A stretch of 21,782 nt of DNA from an uncultured Collinsella sp. (GCA_902494605.1 CABUUG010000016.1:1-21782), one strand, 5' to 3'. Shown: positions 14,315 through 21,725, numbered from the stretch's first letter. Notes: a model not told the origin generated them from the letters alone. Program-made: numbers and translations.

Positions 14315-15190
14315 TCAGCCAAAACGTCCCGTCAAATAATCCGCCGTGCGCGGATCGATCGGGTTTTTGAAGAGCTGGGCAGTGGGCGCATGCTCCACCA
14401 ACTCGCCCAGCAAGAAAAACGCGACCGAGTCGGAGATACGCGCCGCCTGCTGCATATTGTGCGTAACGACCACGAGCGTACAGGCCTCTTTGAGCTCGCA
14501 GGCCAGCTGCTCCACCACGAGCGTCGACACGGGGTCGAGCGCCGAGGTCGGTTCGTCCATCAGCAGAATGTCGGGCTGCACGGCCAGCGCACGGGCGATG
14601 CACAGACGCTGCTGCTGGCCGCCCGAAAGACCCAGACCCGATTCCTTGAGCTTGTCCTTGACCTCGTCCCACAGGGCGGCGCGTCGCAGGGAGTCTTCGA
14701 CCAGCTCGTCGAGCACGACGCGGTCGCGCACACCCATACCGCGCGGCCCATAGGCGACGTTGGCGTAGATGCTCATGGGAAACGGGTTGGGGCGCTGGAA
14801 CACCATGCCCACGCGCTGGCGCAAACGGCAGATGTCGTAATCGCCCAGGATATCTTGACCATCGAGCGCAATCTTGCCCTCGATACGGCAATCCTTGATG
14901 CCGTCGTTCATGCGGTTAAAGCAGCGCAGCAACGTGGACTTTCCGCAGCCCGAAGGCCCGATAAACGAGGTGATCTGCTTGTCGCGGATCTTGATATTCA
15001 CGTCCTTGAGCGCATGATGGTCGCCATAGAACAGGTCGAGGCCCTCGACGTCGATGCGCGTCGGCGAGGCGGCAAGATCCTCTGCCGTGGGGCGAGTCGC
15101 ATCCCCAACCTCGCGCTCGTGCGCGGCCTCGGCCTGCGCTTCCATGAGTTCTTCAAGCTCCGTGGGCTCCACAGCCGCAGCAGCCGTCAT
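14315..15190 (-). CDS. pstB: Phosphate ABC transporter ATP-binding protein PstB
   Basis: 291 aa from the ATG at 15190, chosen for GGAGGT 7 nt upstream; a GTG at 15205 is in frame but overlaps that site. The ATPase powers high-affinity phosphate import through PstCA. Family motifs: Walker A GPSGCGKST (78-86), the PstB-typical LLRCFNRMND, Q-loop VFQRPNPFPMSIYANVAYG, signature LSGGQQQRLCIARAL, Walker B LLMDEPTSALDP and the switch His in VVVTHNMQQAARISD. An acidic Ala/Glu-rich N-terminal extension of about 45 residues precedes the ABC domain and is unusual for this family (about 250-260 aa). PstS, PstC, PstA and PhoU are not in the window. It lies between two two-component systems. Confidence 0.95.
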   Translation of the reverse strand: MTAAAAVEPTELEELMEAQAEAAHEREVGDATRPTAEDLAASPTRIDVEGLDLFYGDHHALKDVNIKIRDKQITSFIGPSGCGKSTLLRCFNRMNDGIKDCRIEGKIALDGQDILGDYDICRLRQRVGMVFQRPNPFPMSIYANVAYGPRGMGVRDRVVLDELVEDSLRRAALWDEVKDKLKESGLGLSGGQQQRLCIARALAVQPDILLMDEPTSALDPVSTLVVEQLACELKEACTLVVVTHNMQQAARISDSVAFFLLGELVEHAPTAQLFKNPIDPRTADYLTGRFG

Positions 15191-15266
15191 ACCGCATACC
15201 TCCACATCGATATCAATTCAGCAGTATCGATAGTAGAAATCGCGGCTCATATGCACGTGAGCGCAT

Positions 15267-15283
15267 TGTCAAGTGTTTGTAAG
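15267..15283 (-). promoter_or_regulatory. Candidate PHO-box-like direct repeat upstream of pstB
   Basis: Minus strand CTTACA-AACA-CTTGACA, two TT(n)ACA half-sites with a period of about 10-11 bp, 77-93 nt upstream of the pstB start. Its TTGACA could alternatively be a -35 box, but no good -10 follows at 16-18 nt. This is a weak motif call. Confidence 0.25.
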
Positions 15284-15293
15284 GGCACGCTGG

Positions 15294-16532
15294 CTATGCG
15301 GCGGGCAGCTCGATGGTGAATATCGTGTGTTCGGGCGTCGATTCACATGCAACGGTACCGCCGTGTGCCGCGATGATCTCTTTGGCAATAGCAAGGCCCA
15401 GACCGGCACCACCGCGATTGGTCGCACGCGCCGCATCCAGGCGATAGAACTTCTCAAAGATCACCTTGAGCTTAGCCGCAGGGATAGGATCGCCCTGATT
15501 GATAAAGCGAACGCGCACGCCGCCATCGTCTTGGCGCCCGGCCTCAATCGTGATAGTCGAGCCCTCATAGCTATAGGCGACGGCGTTTTTCATGATGTTG
15601 TTGAACACGCGAGCCATCTTGTCGCCATCCACGAGCACCGTCAGGTCCTCGCGAATATCAACTTGGGCTTCCTTATGCTGCTCGTTGAGGATGGGATAGA
15701 ACTCGTCAGCCACCTGAGCCAGCAGCAACCCCAGATCAACATAGCCGCGCGTGAGCACGATATCGTGGAAGTCAAAGCGCGTGATATCGAAGAACTCTTC
15801 GATGAGTGCATCGAGCCGGTGCGCCTTGTCGAGAGCCACGCCCGTAAAGTGCGCACGTTGCTCAACCGGCAGCTCAGGAGCCTCTTGCAGCAGCGAAAGA
15901 TAGCCCACCACACTGGCAAGCGGGGTGCGTAGGTCATGTGCCAAGTACGTGACCAGATCGTCCTTGCGATGCGACTCGTCACGCAGAGCTTGCTGCACCT
16001 TGCGCTCACGGTCACGCACGCGGTTAAGGGCGCCCTCGACCTCCAAGAAGTCGCCGTCGATGTTGTCCCAGGTGTCGGGGTGATCGATCAGGCGATCTTG
16101 AATACGAGCGGCCAGCACACAATCGGCATGCTGCTCGCCCTGTTCGTAGCCCTGGTAGTACAGGGCGCGGCCACACAAGAACAGCACGCACGCGGCAAGC
16201 GCCAGCACAAAGCCAAGCATGTTGAATACAAAGCCGGCATCGAACAGCACCGGCCCTTCGATGCCGCCGAGCGCCATGGCGCCAATCGCCAACGTCATGG
16301 CCCACGCGGCACCGCCGATCACCACGCACCGACGCACAATTTCAAATCGATCGATTAGCAAAAAGCCGATAAGCAGCACCGCCAAGATTCCGGCGATGTT
16401 GTCGATGCCAATCAGCAGCAGGCTCAGCAAAAAGAGCAGCACCGTTGCAAGCGCGCGATTGTCGACGACCGACCTCACGTATTCAAAGAGTCGATCGGGC
16501 ACCTCGAACGCTTGTCTATCGTCTTTTGTCAT
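15294..16532 (-). CDS. VanS-like sensor histidine kinase
   Basis: 412 aa from the ATG at 16532 (GAGGAT about 7 nt upstream); an open frame to 16697 would overlap the regulator and is rejected. Four hydrophobic segments lie within about residues 25-150. The catalytic part closely matches what I recall of VanS: LVTYLAHDLRTPLASVVGYL with phospho-His199, then LLQEAPELP, LIEEFFDITRF, DEFYPIL, N-box RVFNNIMKNAVAYS, FEKFYRLDAARA, and G2 GGAGLGLAIAKEII. VanS senses glycopeptide antibiotics or cell-wall stress and phosphorylates VanR. The family similarity is a strong pattern match from memory, not from a search. It follows the regulator by 26 nt. No vanH/A/X ligase genes are nearby, so a housekeeping envelope role is more likely than resistance. 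Confidence 0.9.
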   Translation of the reverse strand: MTKDDRQAFEVPDRLFEYVRSVVDNRALATVLLFLLSLLLIGIDNIAGILAVLLIGFLLIDRFEIVRRCVVIGGAAWAMTLAIGAMALGGIEGPVLFDAGFVFNMLGFVLALAACVLFLCGRALYYQGYEQGEQHADCVLAARIQDRLIDHPDTWDNIDGDFLEVEGALNRVRDRERKVQQALRDESHRKDDLVTYLAHDLRTPLASVVGYLSLLQEAPELPVEQRAHFTGVALDKAHRLDALIEEFFDITRFDFHDIVLTRGYVDLGLLLAQVADEFYPILNEQHKEAQVDIREDLTVLVDGDKMARVFNNIMKNAVAYSYEGSTITIEAGRQDDGGVRVRFINQGDPIPAAKLKVIFEKFYRLDAARATNRGGAGLGLAIAKEIIAAHGGTVACESTPEHTIFTIELPAA

Positions 16533-16558
16533 ATCAAGATCCTCACAAGCGAAAAGCG

Positions 16559-17254
16559 TTATTCGATTATGTAGCCGACGCCCCAGACGTTTTTGATAAA
16601 GCGCGGCTTTTGTGCGTCGTCGCCAATCTTTTCGCGCAAGTGGCGAATGTGCACCATCACCGTATTGTTGGAGCCGGGCATAAAATCCTCGTTCCACACC
16701 GCACGGAACAGGTCCTCCACGGCCACCACGCCGCCGCGATGCTCGACCAGATACAGCAAGATTGAATACTCGGTGGGTGTGAGGCGTACCGGTGCACCGT
16801 CCACCGTCACGGAACGAGCGTCGCGGTTGATCTCCAAGCCGTCGAACTGAATGGTCGGCGACTCGGCCGCCTGCGCACGGCTACCGTAGCTGGTGTAGCG
16901 GCGAAGCTGAGCGTGCACGCGCGCGATGAGCTCCAGCGGACGGAACGGCTTAACCACGTAATCGTCCGCGCCAAGCGAAAGGCCCTCGATCTTGTCTTGC
17001 TGGGCATCGCGCGCCGTCAGCATGATCACAGGATAGGTATGGCTGGAACGGATCGTACGCAGCAGCTCAAATCCATCGATATCGGGCAGCATGACATCCA
17101 GCAGCGCCAAATCGAACTCCTGCTCCAAGATTGCCTTGGCGGCATCGGCCCCGCTATAGGCAATCTGGACATCAAAGCCCTCTTTTGTAAGGTAGATACC
17201 AACCAAGTCGGCGATGGCCTTCTCGTCATCAACTACCAGTATGCGCTCGTTCAT
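16559..17254 (-). CDS. VanR-like response regulator (OmpR family)
   Basis: 231 aa. The receiver has DDE (9-11), phosphoacceptor Asp53 in LLDVMLPDIDG, MLTARD and the VKPFRPLELIARVHAQLRRY stretch, which is nearly identical in VanR as I remember it. The DNA-binding domain reads LTPTEYSILLYL, SNNTVMVHIRHLREKIG and WGVGYIIE, again the VanR pattern. AGAGGAG lies 6-7 nt upstream of the ATG. It is the first gene of the unit with the VanS-like kinase. It is divergent from the D,D-carboxypeptidase, which is an attractive target of its regulation. Confidence 0.93.
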   Translation of the reverse strand: MNERILVVDDEKAIADLVGIYLTKEGFDVQIAYSGADAAKAILEQEFDLALLDVMLPDIDGFELLRTIRSSHTYPVIMLTARDAQQDKIEGLSLGADDYVVKPFRPLELIARVHAQLRRYTSYGSRAQAAESPTIQFDGLEINRDARSVTVDGAPVRLTPTEYSILLYLVEHRGGVVAVEDLFRAVWNEDFMPGSNNTVMVHIRHLREKIGDDAQKPRFIKNVWGVGYIIE

Positions 17255-17274
17255 GCGTGCTCCTCTCGCGCTCC

Positions 17275-17280
17275 ATTATG
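17275..17280 (-). promoter_or_regulatory. Probable -10 box of the VanR-like gene
   Basis: Minus-strand CATAAT (17275-17280) about 20 nt upstream of the start codon. The -35 region (TGTGTG at 17 nt) is poor, consistent with activator dependence. The TTAAG tandem repeat at 17320-17335 sits where an activator would bind. Confidence 0.35.
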
Positions 17281-17319
17281 CCCGAGGCGACGCACGCCAC
17301 ACACAACAAGCGTGGGTGA

Positions 17320-17335
17320 TTAAGTCGGCCTTAAG
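17320..17335. promoter_or_regulatory. Tandem TTAAG repeat with 11-bp period in the divergent promoter region
   Basis: TTAAG at 17320-17324 and 17331-17335, exactly one helical turn apart, which is how OmpR-family regulators usually bind. The same bases also form an inverted repeat (TTAAG-TCGGC-CTTAA). It lies about 55-70 bp upstream of the predicted VanR-like transcript start, and further upstream of the carboxypeptidase. Confidence 0.3.
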
Positions 17336-17406
17336 CACCCTTGTGCCCGTTCGGGAGCGGATGTGGGCCACGCACGCACGCGATGATCGCCGACGCCGGC
17401 AAACGA

Positions 17407-17412
17407 TATACT
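17407..17412 (+). promoter_or_regulatory. Possible -10 box of the D,D-carboxypeptidase gene
   Basis: TATACT, 40 nt upstream of the GTG at 17452. No good -35 box at 17 nt (TGATCG). If used, in-frame starts at 17341 and 17383 would lie outside the transcript, which favours the GTG. Confidence 0.3.
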
Positions 17413-17451
17413 CTAGTTCCAGAAGAGACCATCCCGTCGAAAGCGAAATCC

Positions 17452-18792
17452 GTGAAGTCCCTCACCTCTTTTGCAAAGCGCTCAGCCCAGCTTGCCGCCG
17501 GCTTTGTCTGCGCTATCGCCCTTGCCGCTGGCGTGCCCACCGTCGCCGGCGCCCAAGTGCTCACGACCGACAATGTTTGCGGCAAAACCGCCGATGTGCG
17601 CGGTATCACGGCCGAAAACCTGCCCGATATCGATGCGACCAATGCCCTCGTCATGGGCAAAGACGGCACCGTCTACTATGCCCGCGACGCCGATGAGCAG
17701 GTCAAAATTGCCTCGATCACCAAGGTCATGACCGCAATCCTAACCGTCGAGAATTGCAAGATGGACGAGAAGGTCACGGTGAGCAACGCCGCAGCCACCG
17801 TGGGCAATTCGACCGCCGGCTTGCTCGAAGGCGACAAGCTTACCGTGGAGCAGGCGCTGCGCGGCCTGATGATTCCCTCGGGCAACGACGCCGCCATCGT
17901 GCTCGCCGAATATGTGGGCAAGAAGATCGACCCTAAGACCAAAGACGCCGAGGCCACCTTTGTGAAGGCCATGAACGAGCGCGCTAAGAAGCTCGGCTGT
18001 ACCGGTACGCTTTTTGAAAACCCGCATGGTCTGGACTTTGATGAGTGGGCTGGCGAAATGCACTCAACCGCACATGACGTGGCGCTGATGATGCAGGAGG
18101 CCATGAAAAACGACACGATCCGCGAGGTCGTAGCGAGCGAGGATTCCTGGATCGAGGTCACGGGCGCCGACGGCACCGACCATTCGCATTCCATGGACAC
18201 GCATAACTATTTGCTGGGCCAAGATGGCAACATCGGCGGCAAGACCGGCACCACCGACGACGCGGGCTATTGCTTTACGAGTGCCTACAACCGCGATGGC
18301 GACGAGATCTACACCGTCGTTTTGAACTCCACCACCACCGACCAGCGCTTTACCGATACCGCAACCCTTGCCAATTGGTACTACGGTCACAAGGTGACGG
18401 TCGCGATCGCCAACACGCAGGAAAAGACCGCCAACGGCAACCCGCTTATGGCGCGCATTGGCCAAACCGACTGGACGGATAAGACGATCGACGCCACACT
18501 CGCCGATCCTACGGCGCAAGCGACCGTGTTTTCCCTTGCCGGCGAGGTGACCGAAAAGGTTAGCCACGACGATCTTTCGGGCACGGTGCATGTGGGCGAC
18601 AAGGTGGGCAGCGTTACGCTCAAGCAGGACGGCACCAAAATCGCCGTTATGGACCTGGTTGCCGACGAGGAAGGCGCAGGGCCGAATCCCATTGAGTGGC
18701 TACTCGTGAAGCTCGATCGCTTGGGCCGCCGCATCGACAACCGCCCGCTCACGGCAGAAAGCGAGACCGTCGCCAAGGCGCCCAAGGCGTAG
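17452..18792 (+). CDS. Secreted D-alanyl-D-alanine carboxypeptidase (peptidase S11, PBP5-like)
   Basis: 446 aa from the GTG at 17452 (TTG at 17341 and ATG at 17383 are in frame). The GTG gives a clean signal peptide: basic KSLTSFAKRS, hydrophobic core, and an AGA-Q cleavage site. The ribosome site is weak (GAAAG). All penicillin-binding active-site motifs are present: SITK (Ser88 to Lys91), SGN (143-145) and KTG (264-266, within GGKTGTTDDAGYCF). A C-terminal domain of about 110 residues follows. The enzyme trims the terminal D-Ala of peptidoglycan stem peptides and is inhibited by beta-lactams. No hydrophobic C-terminal anchor is seen. It is the only plus-strand gene and diverges from the VanR-like gene. 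VanD-type clusters also carry a PBP-type carboxypeptidase (VanY-D), which makes a regulatory link plausible but unproven. Confidence 0.92.
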   Translation: MKSLTSFAKRSAQLAAGFVCAIALAAGVPTVAGAQVLTTDNVCGKTADVRGITAENLPDIDATNALVMGKDGTVYYARDADEQVKIASITKVMTAILTVENCKMDEKVTVSNAAATVGNSTAGLLEGDKLTVEQALRGLMIPSGNDAAIVLAEYVGKKIDPKTKDAEATFVKAMNERAKKLGCTGTLFENPHGLDFDEWAGEMHSTAHDVALMMQEAMKNDTIREVVASEDSWIEVTGADGTDHSHSMDTHNYLLGQDGNIGGKTGTTDDAGYCFTSAYNRDGDEIYTVVLNSTTTDQRFTDTATLANWYYGHKVTVAIANTQEKTANGNPLMARIGQTDWTDKTIDATLADPTAQATVFSLAGEVTEKVSHDDLSGTVHVGDKVGSVTLKQDGTKIAVMDLVADEEGAGPNPIEWLLVKLDRLGRRIDNRPLTAESETVAKAPKA

Positions 18793-18816
18793 GGCCCAAG
18801 AATAATAAGCCCACTG

Positions 18817-18849
18817 AAAGGAGGTGACCGAAAGGATGCCTCCTTTTTT
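18817..18849 (+). terminator. Intrinsic terminator after the carboxypeptidase
   Basis: AAAGGAGG pairs with CCTCCTTT, with a further wobble- and GC-paired inner part closed by a GAAA tetraloop, and six T at the 3' side (18844-18849). It is 25 nt after the stop codon. Confidence 0.9.
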
Positions 18850-18851
18850 GA

Positions 18852-18868
18852 GGGTTCGAATCCCCAGC
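18852..18868 (+). repeat. 17-bp inverted copy of the tRNA-Ser T-arm
   Basis: GGGTTCGAATCCCCAGC is the exact reverse complement of 18934-18950 inside the neighbouring tRNA-Ser gene. It reads as an orphan T-loop plus 3' T-stem in the opposite direction. The rest of a tRNA (D-arm, anticodon arm) is absent. It may be a remnant of a second tRNA gene or an old attachment site. Confidence 0.65.
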
Positions 18869-18884
18869 GCCCTTTCTCGATAAT

Positions 18885-18910
18885 AAAAAAGGGCCCCCGA
18901 TGGGACCCTT
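18885..18910 (-). terminator. Intrinsic terminator of tRNA-Ser
   Basis: Minus-strand stem AAGGGTCCC/GGGGCCCTT (9 bp, one G-U, loop ATCG) followed by a T-run (TTTTATT). It begins 15 nt after the tRNA CCA end. Confidence 0.85.
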
Positions 18911-18924
18911 CTTTAAAGTTAAAC

Positions 18925-19015
18925 TGGCGGAGAGCTGGGGATTCGAACCCCAGATGCCCTTTTGGGGCATACTCGCTTAGCAGGCGAGCACCTTCGGCCT
19001 CTCGGTCAGCTCTCC
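18925..19015 (-). tRNA. tRNA-Ser (anticodon GCT)
   Basis: 91 nt including an encoded CCA. Acceptor GGAGAGC pairs with GCTCTCC, and the discriminator base is G, as usual for serine. The anticodon stem CTCGC/GCGAG encloses loop CTGCTAA with anticodon GCT, which reads AGC and AGU. A long variable arm (about GTATGCCCC...GGGCAT) fits class II tRNAs. The T-arm is CTGGGG-TTCGAAT-CCCCAG. A promoter at 19030-19058 and a terminator at 18885-18910 frame it. Confidence 0.97.
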
Positions 19016-19029
19016 GTAACAGCCGTTCT

Positions 19030-19058
19030 ATAGTAACCAAACAGCCAAGGATGGGCAA
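19030..19058 (-). promoter_or_regulatory. Promoter of tRNA-Ser
   Basis: Minus-strand TTGCCC (19053-19058) and TACTAT (19030-19035), with exactly 17 bp between. The -10 box ends 14 nt before the mature tRNA 5' end, giving a transcript start about 7 nt upstream of it. Confidence 0.65.
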
Positions 19059-19107
19059 GAGGAAATTTTCTAATTGCCTAGCATCCTTTCCTCCTTGGAG
19101 GCTTCGC

Positions 19108-21549
19108 CTACCCCAGCGAGCGGTTGAGGGAGCCGAGCTCGTCGTTGCCCATGGTGCGCCACATTTGGAAGATGCAACCGCGTGCCAGGAAAAAGAAGCC
19201 GTTGTCGACCAGTTGCACAGCGGCATCTGCCAGCTGATTCGTCACGGCGGACACTGGCGGCAGCTCGAGTCCAGCCTTGCGGATGGTCTCGACCGCCTCC
19301 TCGAACGTCGGAGGCTCGCTGACGCCCATCTCATTCATAAGGCCCTGCATTTCTTCCAGCGCACTACTGCCCGATTCCTCACCGCGCGGCACCAGACGGT
19401 AACAAGCCAGCGCTAGGTCGAGCTGATCGCAATTCCAATAGGCAAACGCCAAGCGATAGAACAGGTAGCCGATTGCAGAACGATCGCTGGCAATACGCAG
19501 GCCGTGGCGCGCCACCTCGATAATCTCGTCAAAGCGCTCCAGACGCGCAAGAACGTTGATGAGCGCAAAGTGCGATTGCATGGACGAGCGCGCCAAGTCG
19601 TAGAGACGGCGCACCTCGGGCAGCGCACGCTCAAAGTCCTCTTGTTCGGCGTAAAAGCTGCAAATCTCGTGCTGGGCAAAATACAGCGCATCGGGAGCGC
19701 GAAGGATTCGCACAGAGCGGTCTTCTTCCAACACCGGTAGCACCATGCGCACCAGCTGGTTATCGCAAAACTGCGTTTGAACCGGACCTGTCGCCAAAAG
19801 CTCGGCGACGGCGCACTTAGCCTCCAACTCCTCAACAAGACGGGAAAAGCCTTCAAAAGCACCTGTACGGTCGACTTTTGCCTGCTCGCGCAATTCAACA
19901 ACACGGGCCACGTATGGGTCGTCGTCCTCTTCCATGACCTCCAACTCGTCAGCCGTATCGGCAAGCAGCAAATCGCGCAGCGCCGGTGGAAGCGTGCGAT
20001 GGTCATCACGCGGACGAGCATGAACCTCCGCAGGTTCAATCGTCTCCGGAGCAGTTGACTCATACGCCTCAAGTACACGCTTGCACGGCATATCGTCCAT
20101 GTCCATGCTCTCAAGATCCTTGGCGACAGGCACGCAATCGGCCAGATAGGCCGCGCGCCCAAAGAAATACGTTGCGACAACGCGCTCGCCCTGCTCACTG
20201 TCGGGAGCAGCAATCTGCACATAGCAGCGCGTGATGCAGGTGCCCGCGGCAAAACACGCTGCCGCAAGCGTGAGTGCCACGCGCGCATCGTGTTCCGCGG
20301 CCCAGACCGCGCGCGTGTCCTCGTCCAGCTCGCGCCACGCGTCATCTCGAGCGGCGTATTCACGTTGCGGCATGGCATCCACGACAGACTGCCCAAACCG
20401 AACGAGCATAATCCCCTCGGCAACGTTTGCCCGATAGGTATAGTCGAGCCGTGTGACAACGTTAAGTGCCTCGACGATACGCGCGAAGCGGGTACGCACA
20501 TCCCACTCACCGCCCGGCTGGCAAGCCACCGTACCCGGTTTGCCCCACGGGTTATCGCTCGAGGCCGTATCGAGCAGTCGGGGAACATCGTTGGTCGTCT
20601 TGGCGATATGCCACGAATCAAAGAGCGCGCAGCCCTCAAGGCTCGGCGAGGATGCCGCAGGGACCAATCCGGCCCCGATGCGCTCAAGGATGCCGGAGAG
20701 GCGGTTGAGACGGCACTCGATGGCAAGCAGCATGTCAATCTCGTCCTGGTCCAGCAAGCTACGATCAAAATTGAGATAAAACAGCTTTGACCGGTCGATG
20801 CGCGCCAGGCTCATTTCGGACTTGGCGGCAATGGTGCGCAGACGGGGCAAGTCAATTTCGCTCATAAGGGTGGCGGCATAGCGCTCGATACCGCTCGGAT
20901 TCTCGGCATGGTCAACGCGGTAAAGCAGCGTCTCGATAGCATCGGGGAGCGGTGACGTGTTAAAGCCCAAAAACACCTCGTCCGGCTCGGGCAACTTTAC
21001 GAGCTTGATCTTGTCGACAACGTTTTGCATGTCCGCATCGAGACCGTCGACGCCCGCCGTGTTCGCAATAGCGCTTTCGGAGTTGGCAAATATCACGTAG
21101 CGCAGGAACATCGACGCCATGAACTCGCCGTAAGGAAGGGCGCGGGTCGAATTCCATGTCTCGTGGTCGGACTGCTCGCGCATGGGGCCTTCGGGAGAAC
21201 CGACAGTTTGCGCACATGCGTGCATTGCACCGCTGACTTCCCTTACCATAATCTCACCAATACTGGAATCCGACTCGTCAAGGACCAGTTCCATGTCGGG
21301 ATCGTTGGGCAGCGGAGCCTCGCTGACGGGGCGGTCCACCTTGTACACCTCACCCGAAACGCTTACGTAACCCAAAAGCGACACATGGCTTTTGCCAACG
21401 AATTCGACGACATAACAAGATTCATGCTGGTCCTCGCCAAAGAGTTTCCAGACCACGCCATATGAGCGTCCCGCAGGCTGCTCGGGCATCGCCGGAAAGC
21501 GCTTCTTGGGATCGAGAAACCTGAGCTTGTATGTCGGACGCTCTGCCAC
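19108..21549 (-). CDS. Uncharacterised 813-aa protein with C-terminal TPR-like repeats
   Basis: I do not recognise a specific family. There is no signal peptide or membrane helix, so it is probably cytosolic. The N-terminal 100 residues look like a small beta-rich domain (YKLRFLDPKKRF... VVEFVGKSHVSLLGYV). Residues 130-530 are helical, with a Trp-rich middle part and a CFAAGTCITRCYVQIA segment. An acidic linker (around LEVMEEDDDPY) precedes a TPR-like region (about 615-720) with repeated A-x-Y/F patterns, e.g. DALYFAQHEICSFYAEQEDF and YRLAFAYWNCDQLDLALACY. TPRs bind partner proteins, so a scaffold or regulatory role is possible. GTG start; AGGGTGA lies about 6 nt upstream. The reading frame is intact and codon use is like its neighbours. 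No operon partner is visible; tRNA-Ser is next downstream. Confidence 0.82.
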   Translation of the reverse strand: MAERPTYKLRFLDPKKRFPAMPEQPAGRSYGVVWKLFGEDQHESCYVVEFVGKSHVSLLGYVSVSGEVYKVDRPVSEAPLPNDPDMELVLDESDSSIGEIMVREVSGAMHACAQTVGSPEGPMREQSDHETWNSTRALPYGEFMASMFLRYVIFANSESAIANTAGVDGLDADMQNVVDKIKLVKLPEPDEVFLGFNTSPLPDAIETLLYRVDHAENPSGIERYAATLMSEIDLPRLRTIAAKSEMSLARIDRSKLFYLNFDRSLLDQDEIDMLLAIECRLNRLSGILERIGAGLVPAASSPSLEGCALFDSWHIAKTTNDVPRLLDTASSDNPWGKPGTVACQPGGEWDVRTRFARIVEALNVVTRLDYTYRANVAEGIMLVRFGQSVVDAMPQREYAARDDAWRELDEDTRAVWAAEHDARVALTLAAACFAAGTCITRCYVQIAAPDSEQGERVVATYFFGRAAYLADCVPVAKDLESMDMDDMPCKRVLEAYESTAPETIEPAEVHARPRDDHRTLPPALRDLLLADTADELEVMEEDDDPYVARVVELREQAKVDRTGAFEGFSRLVEELEAKCAVAELLATGPVQTQFCDNQLVRMVLPVLEEDRSVRILRAPDALYFAQHEICSFYAEQEDFERALPEVRRLYDLARSSMQSHFALINVLARLERFDEIIEVARHGLRIASDRSAIGYLFYRLAFAYWNCDQLDLALACYRLVPRGEESGSSALEEMQGLMNEMGVSEPPTFEEAVETIRKAGLELPPVSAVTNQLADAAVQLVDNGFFFLARGCIFQMWRTMGNDELGSLNRSLG

Positions 21550-21586
21550 GAAATATCACCCTGATCGGTCGCTTGAAGAAGGAGTG

Positions 21587-21605
21587 GTCGCGGATGGGCC
21601 GCGAC
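21587..21605. repeat. 7-bp GC hairpin upstream of the TPR gene
   Basis: GTCGCGG/CCGCGAC with loop ATGGG, about 40 nt upstream of the GTG start. No T-run follows. It may lie in the leader RNA. The 233 bases from 21550 to the right edge contain no gene that I can support. Confidence 0.4.
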
Positions 21606-21696
21606 ACCTACTCGGAATCTTACACGAGTCGACAGGAAATAGTCCGCTTTACGCCCGCGCCTCGACCGAGGTTCGAATCCATGCGGTGCTTACGTA

Positions 21697-21725
21697 AAAG
21701 AAAAGCCCCCGTTGCCGGAGGCTTT
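21697..21725 (-). terminator. Intrinsic terminator for a minus-strand transcript entering from the right
   Basis: AAAGCCTCCG and CGGGGGCTTT (10 bp, one mismatch, 4-nt loop; 21702-21725), followed on the minus strand by TCTTTTACG. The plus-strand side (CGATTTC) is less T-rich. It begins 10 nt after a tRNA-like 3' end at 21736, the same layout as at tRNA-Ser. Confidence 0.65.

Noticed and set aside
12838..14370. 510-residue open frame opposite the PhoB/PhoR-like genes
   Set aside because: Runs across two real genes and into the end of pstB; composition typical of an antisense frame.
16532..16697. N-terminal extension of the VanS-like kinase into the regulator gene
   Set aside because: It would overlap the regulator by about 140 nt and encode a basic, non-family segment. 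The ATG at 16532 has a proper ribosome site.
15294..18792. Vancomycin-resistance gene cluster
   Set aside because: Only VanRS-like regulators and a carboxypeptidase are present. No VanH dehydrogenase, D-Ala-D-Lac or D-Ala-D-Ser ligase, or VanX dipeptidase is encoded in the window.
18838..18885. Tiny open frame (15 codons) with AGGAGGTGA upstream of an ATG
   Set aside because: The apparent ribosome site and start codon are parts of the carboxypeptidase terminator hairpin, and the codons run into its T-run and the tRNA fragment.
21670..21690. Possible complete plus-strand tRNA ending near GGTTCGAATCC
   Set aside because: No matching acceptor 5' strand, D-arm or anticodon stem in the 80 bases upstream; only the T-loop-like core is present.
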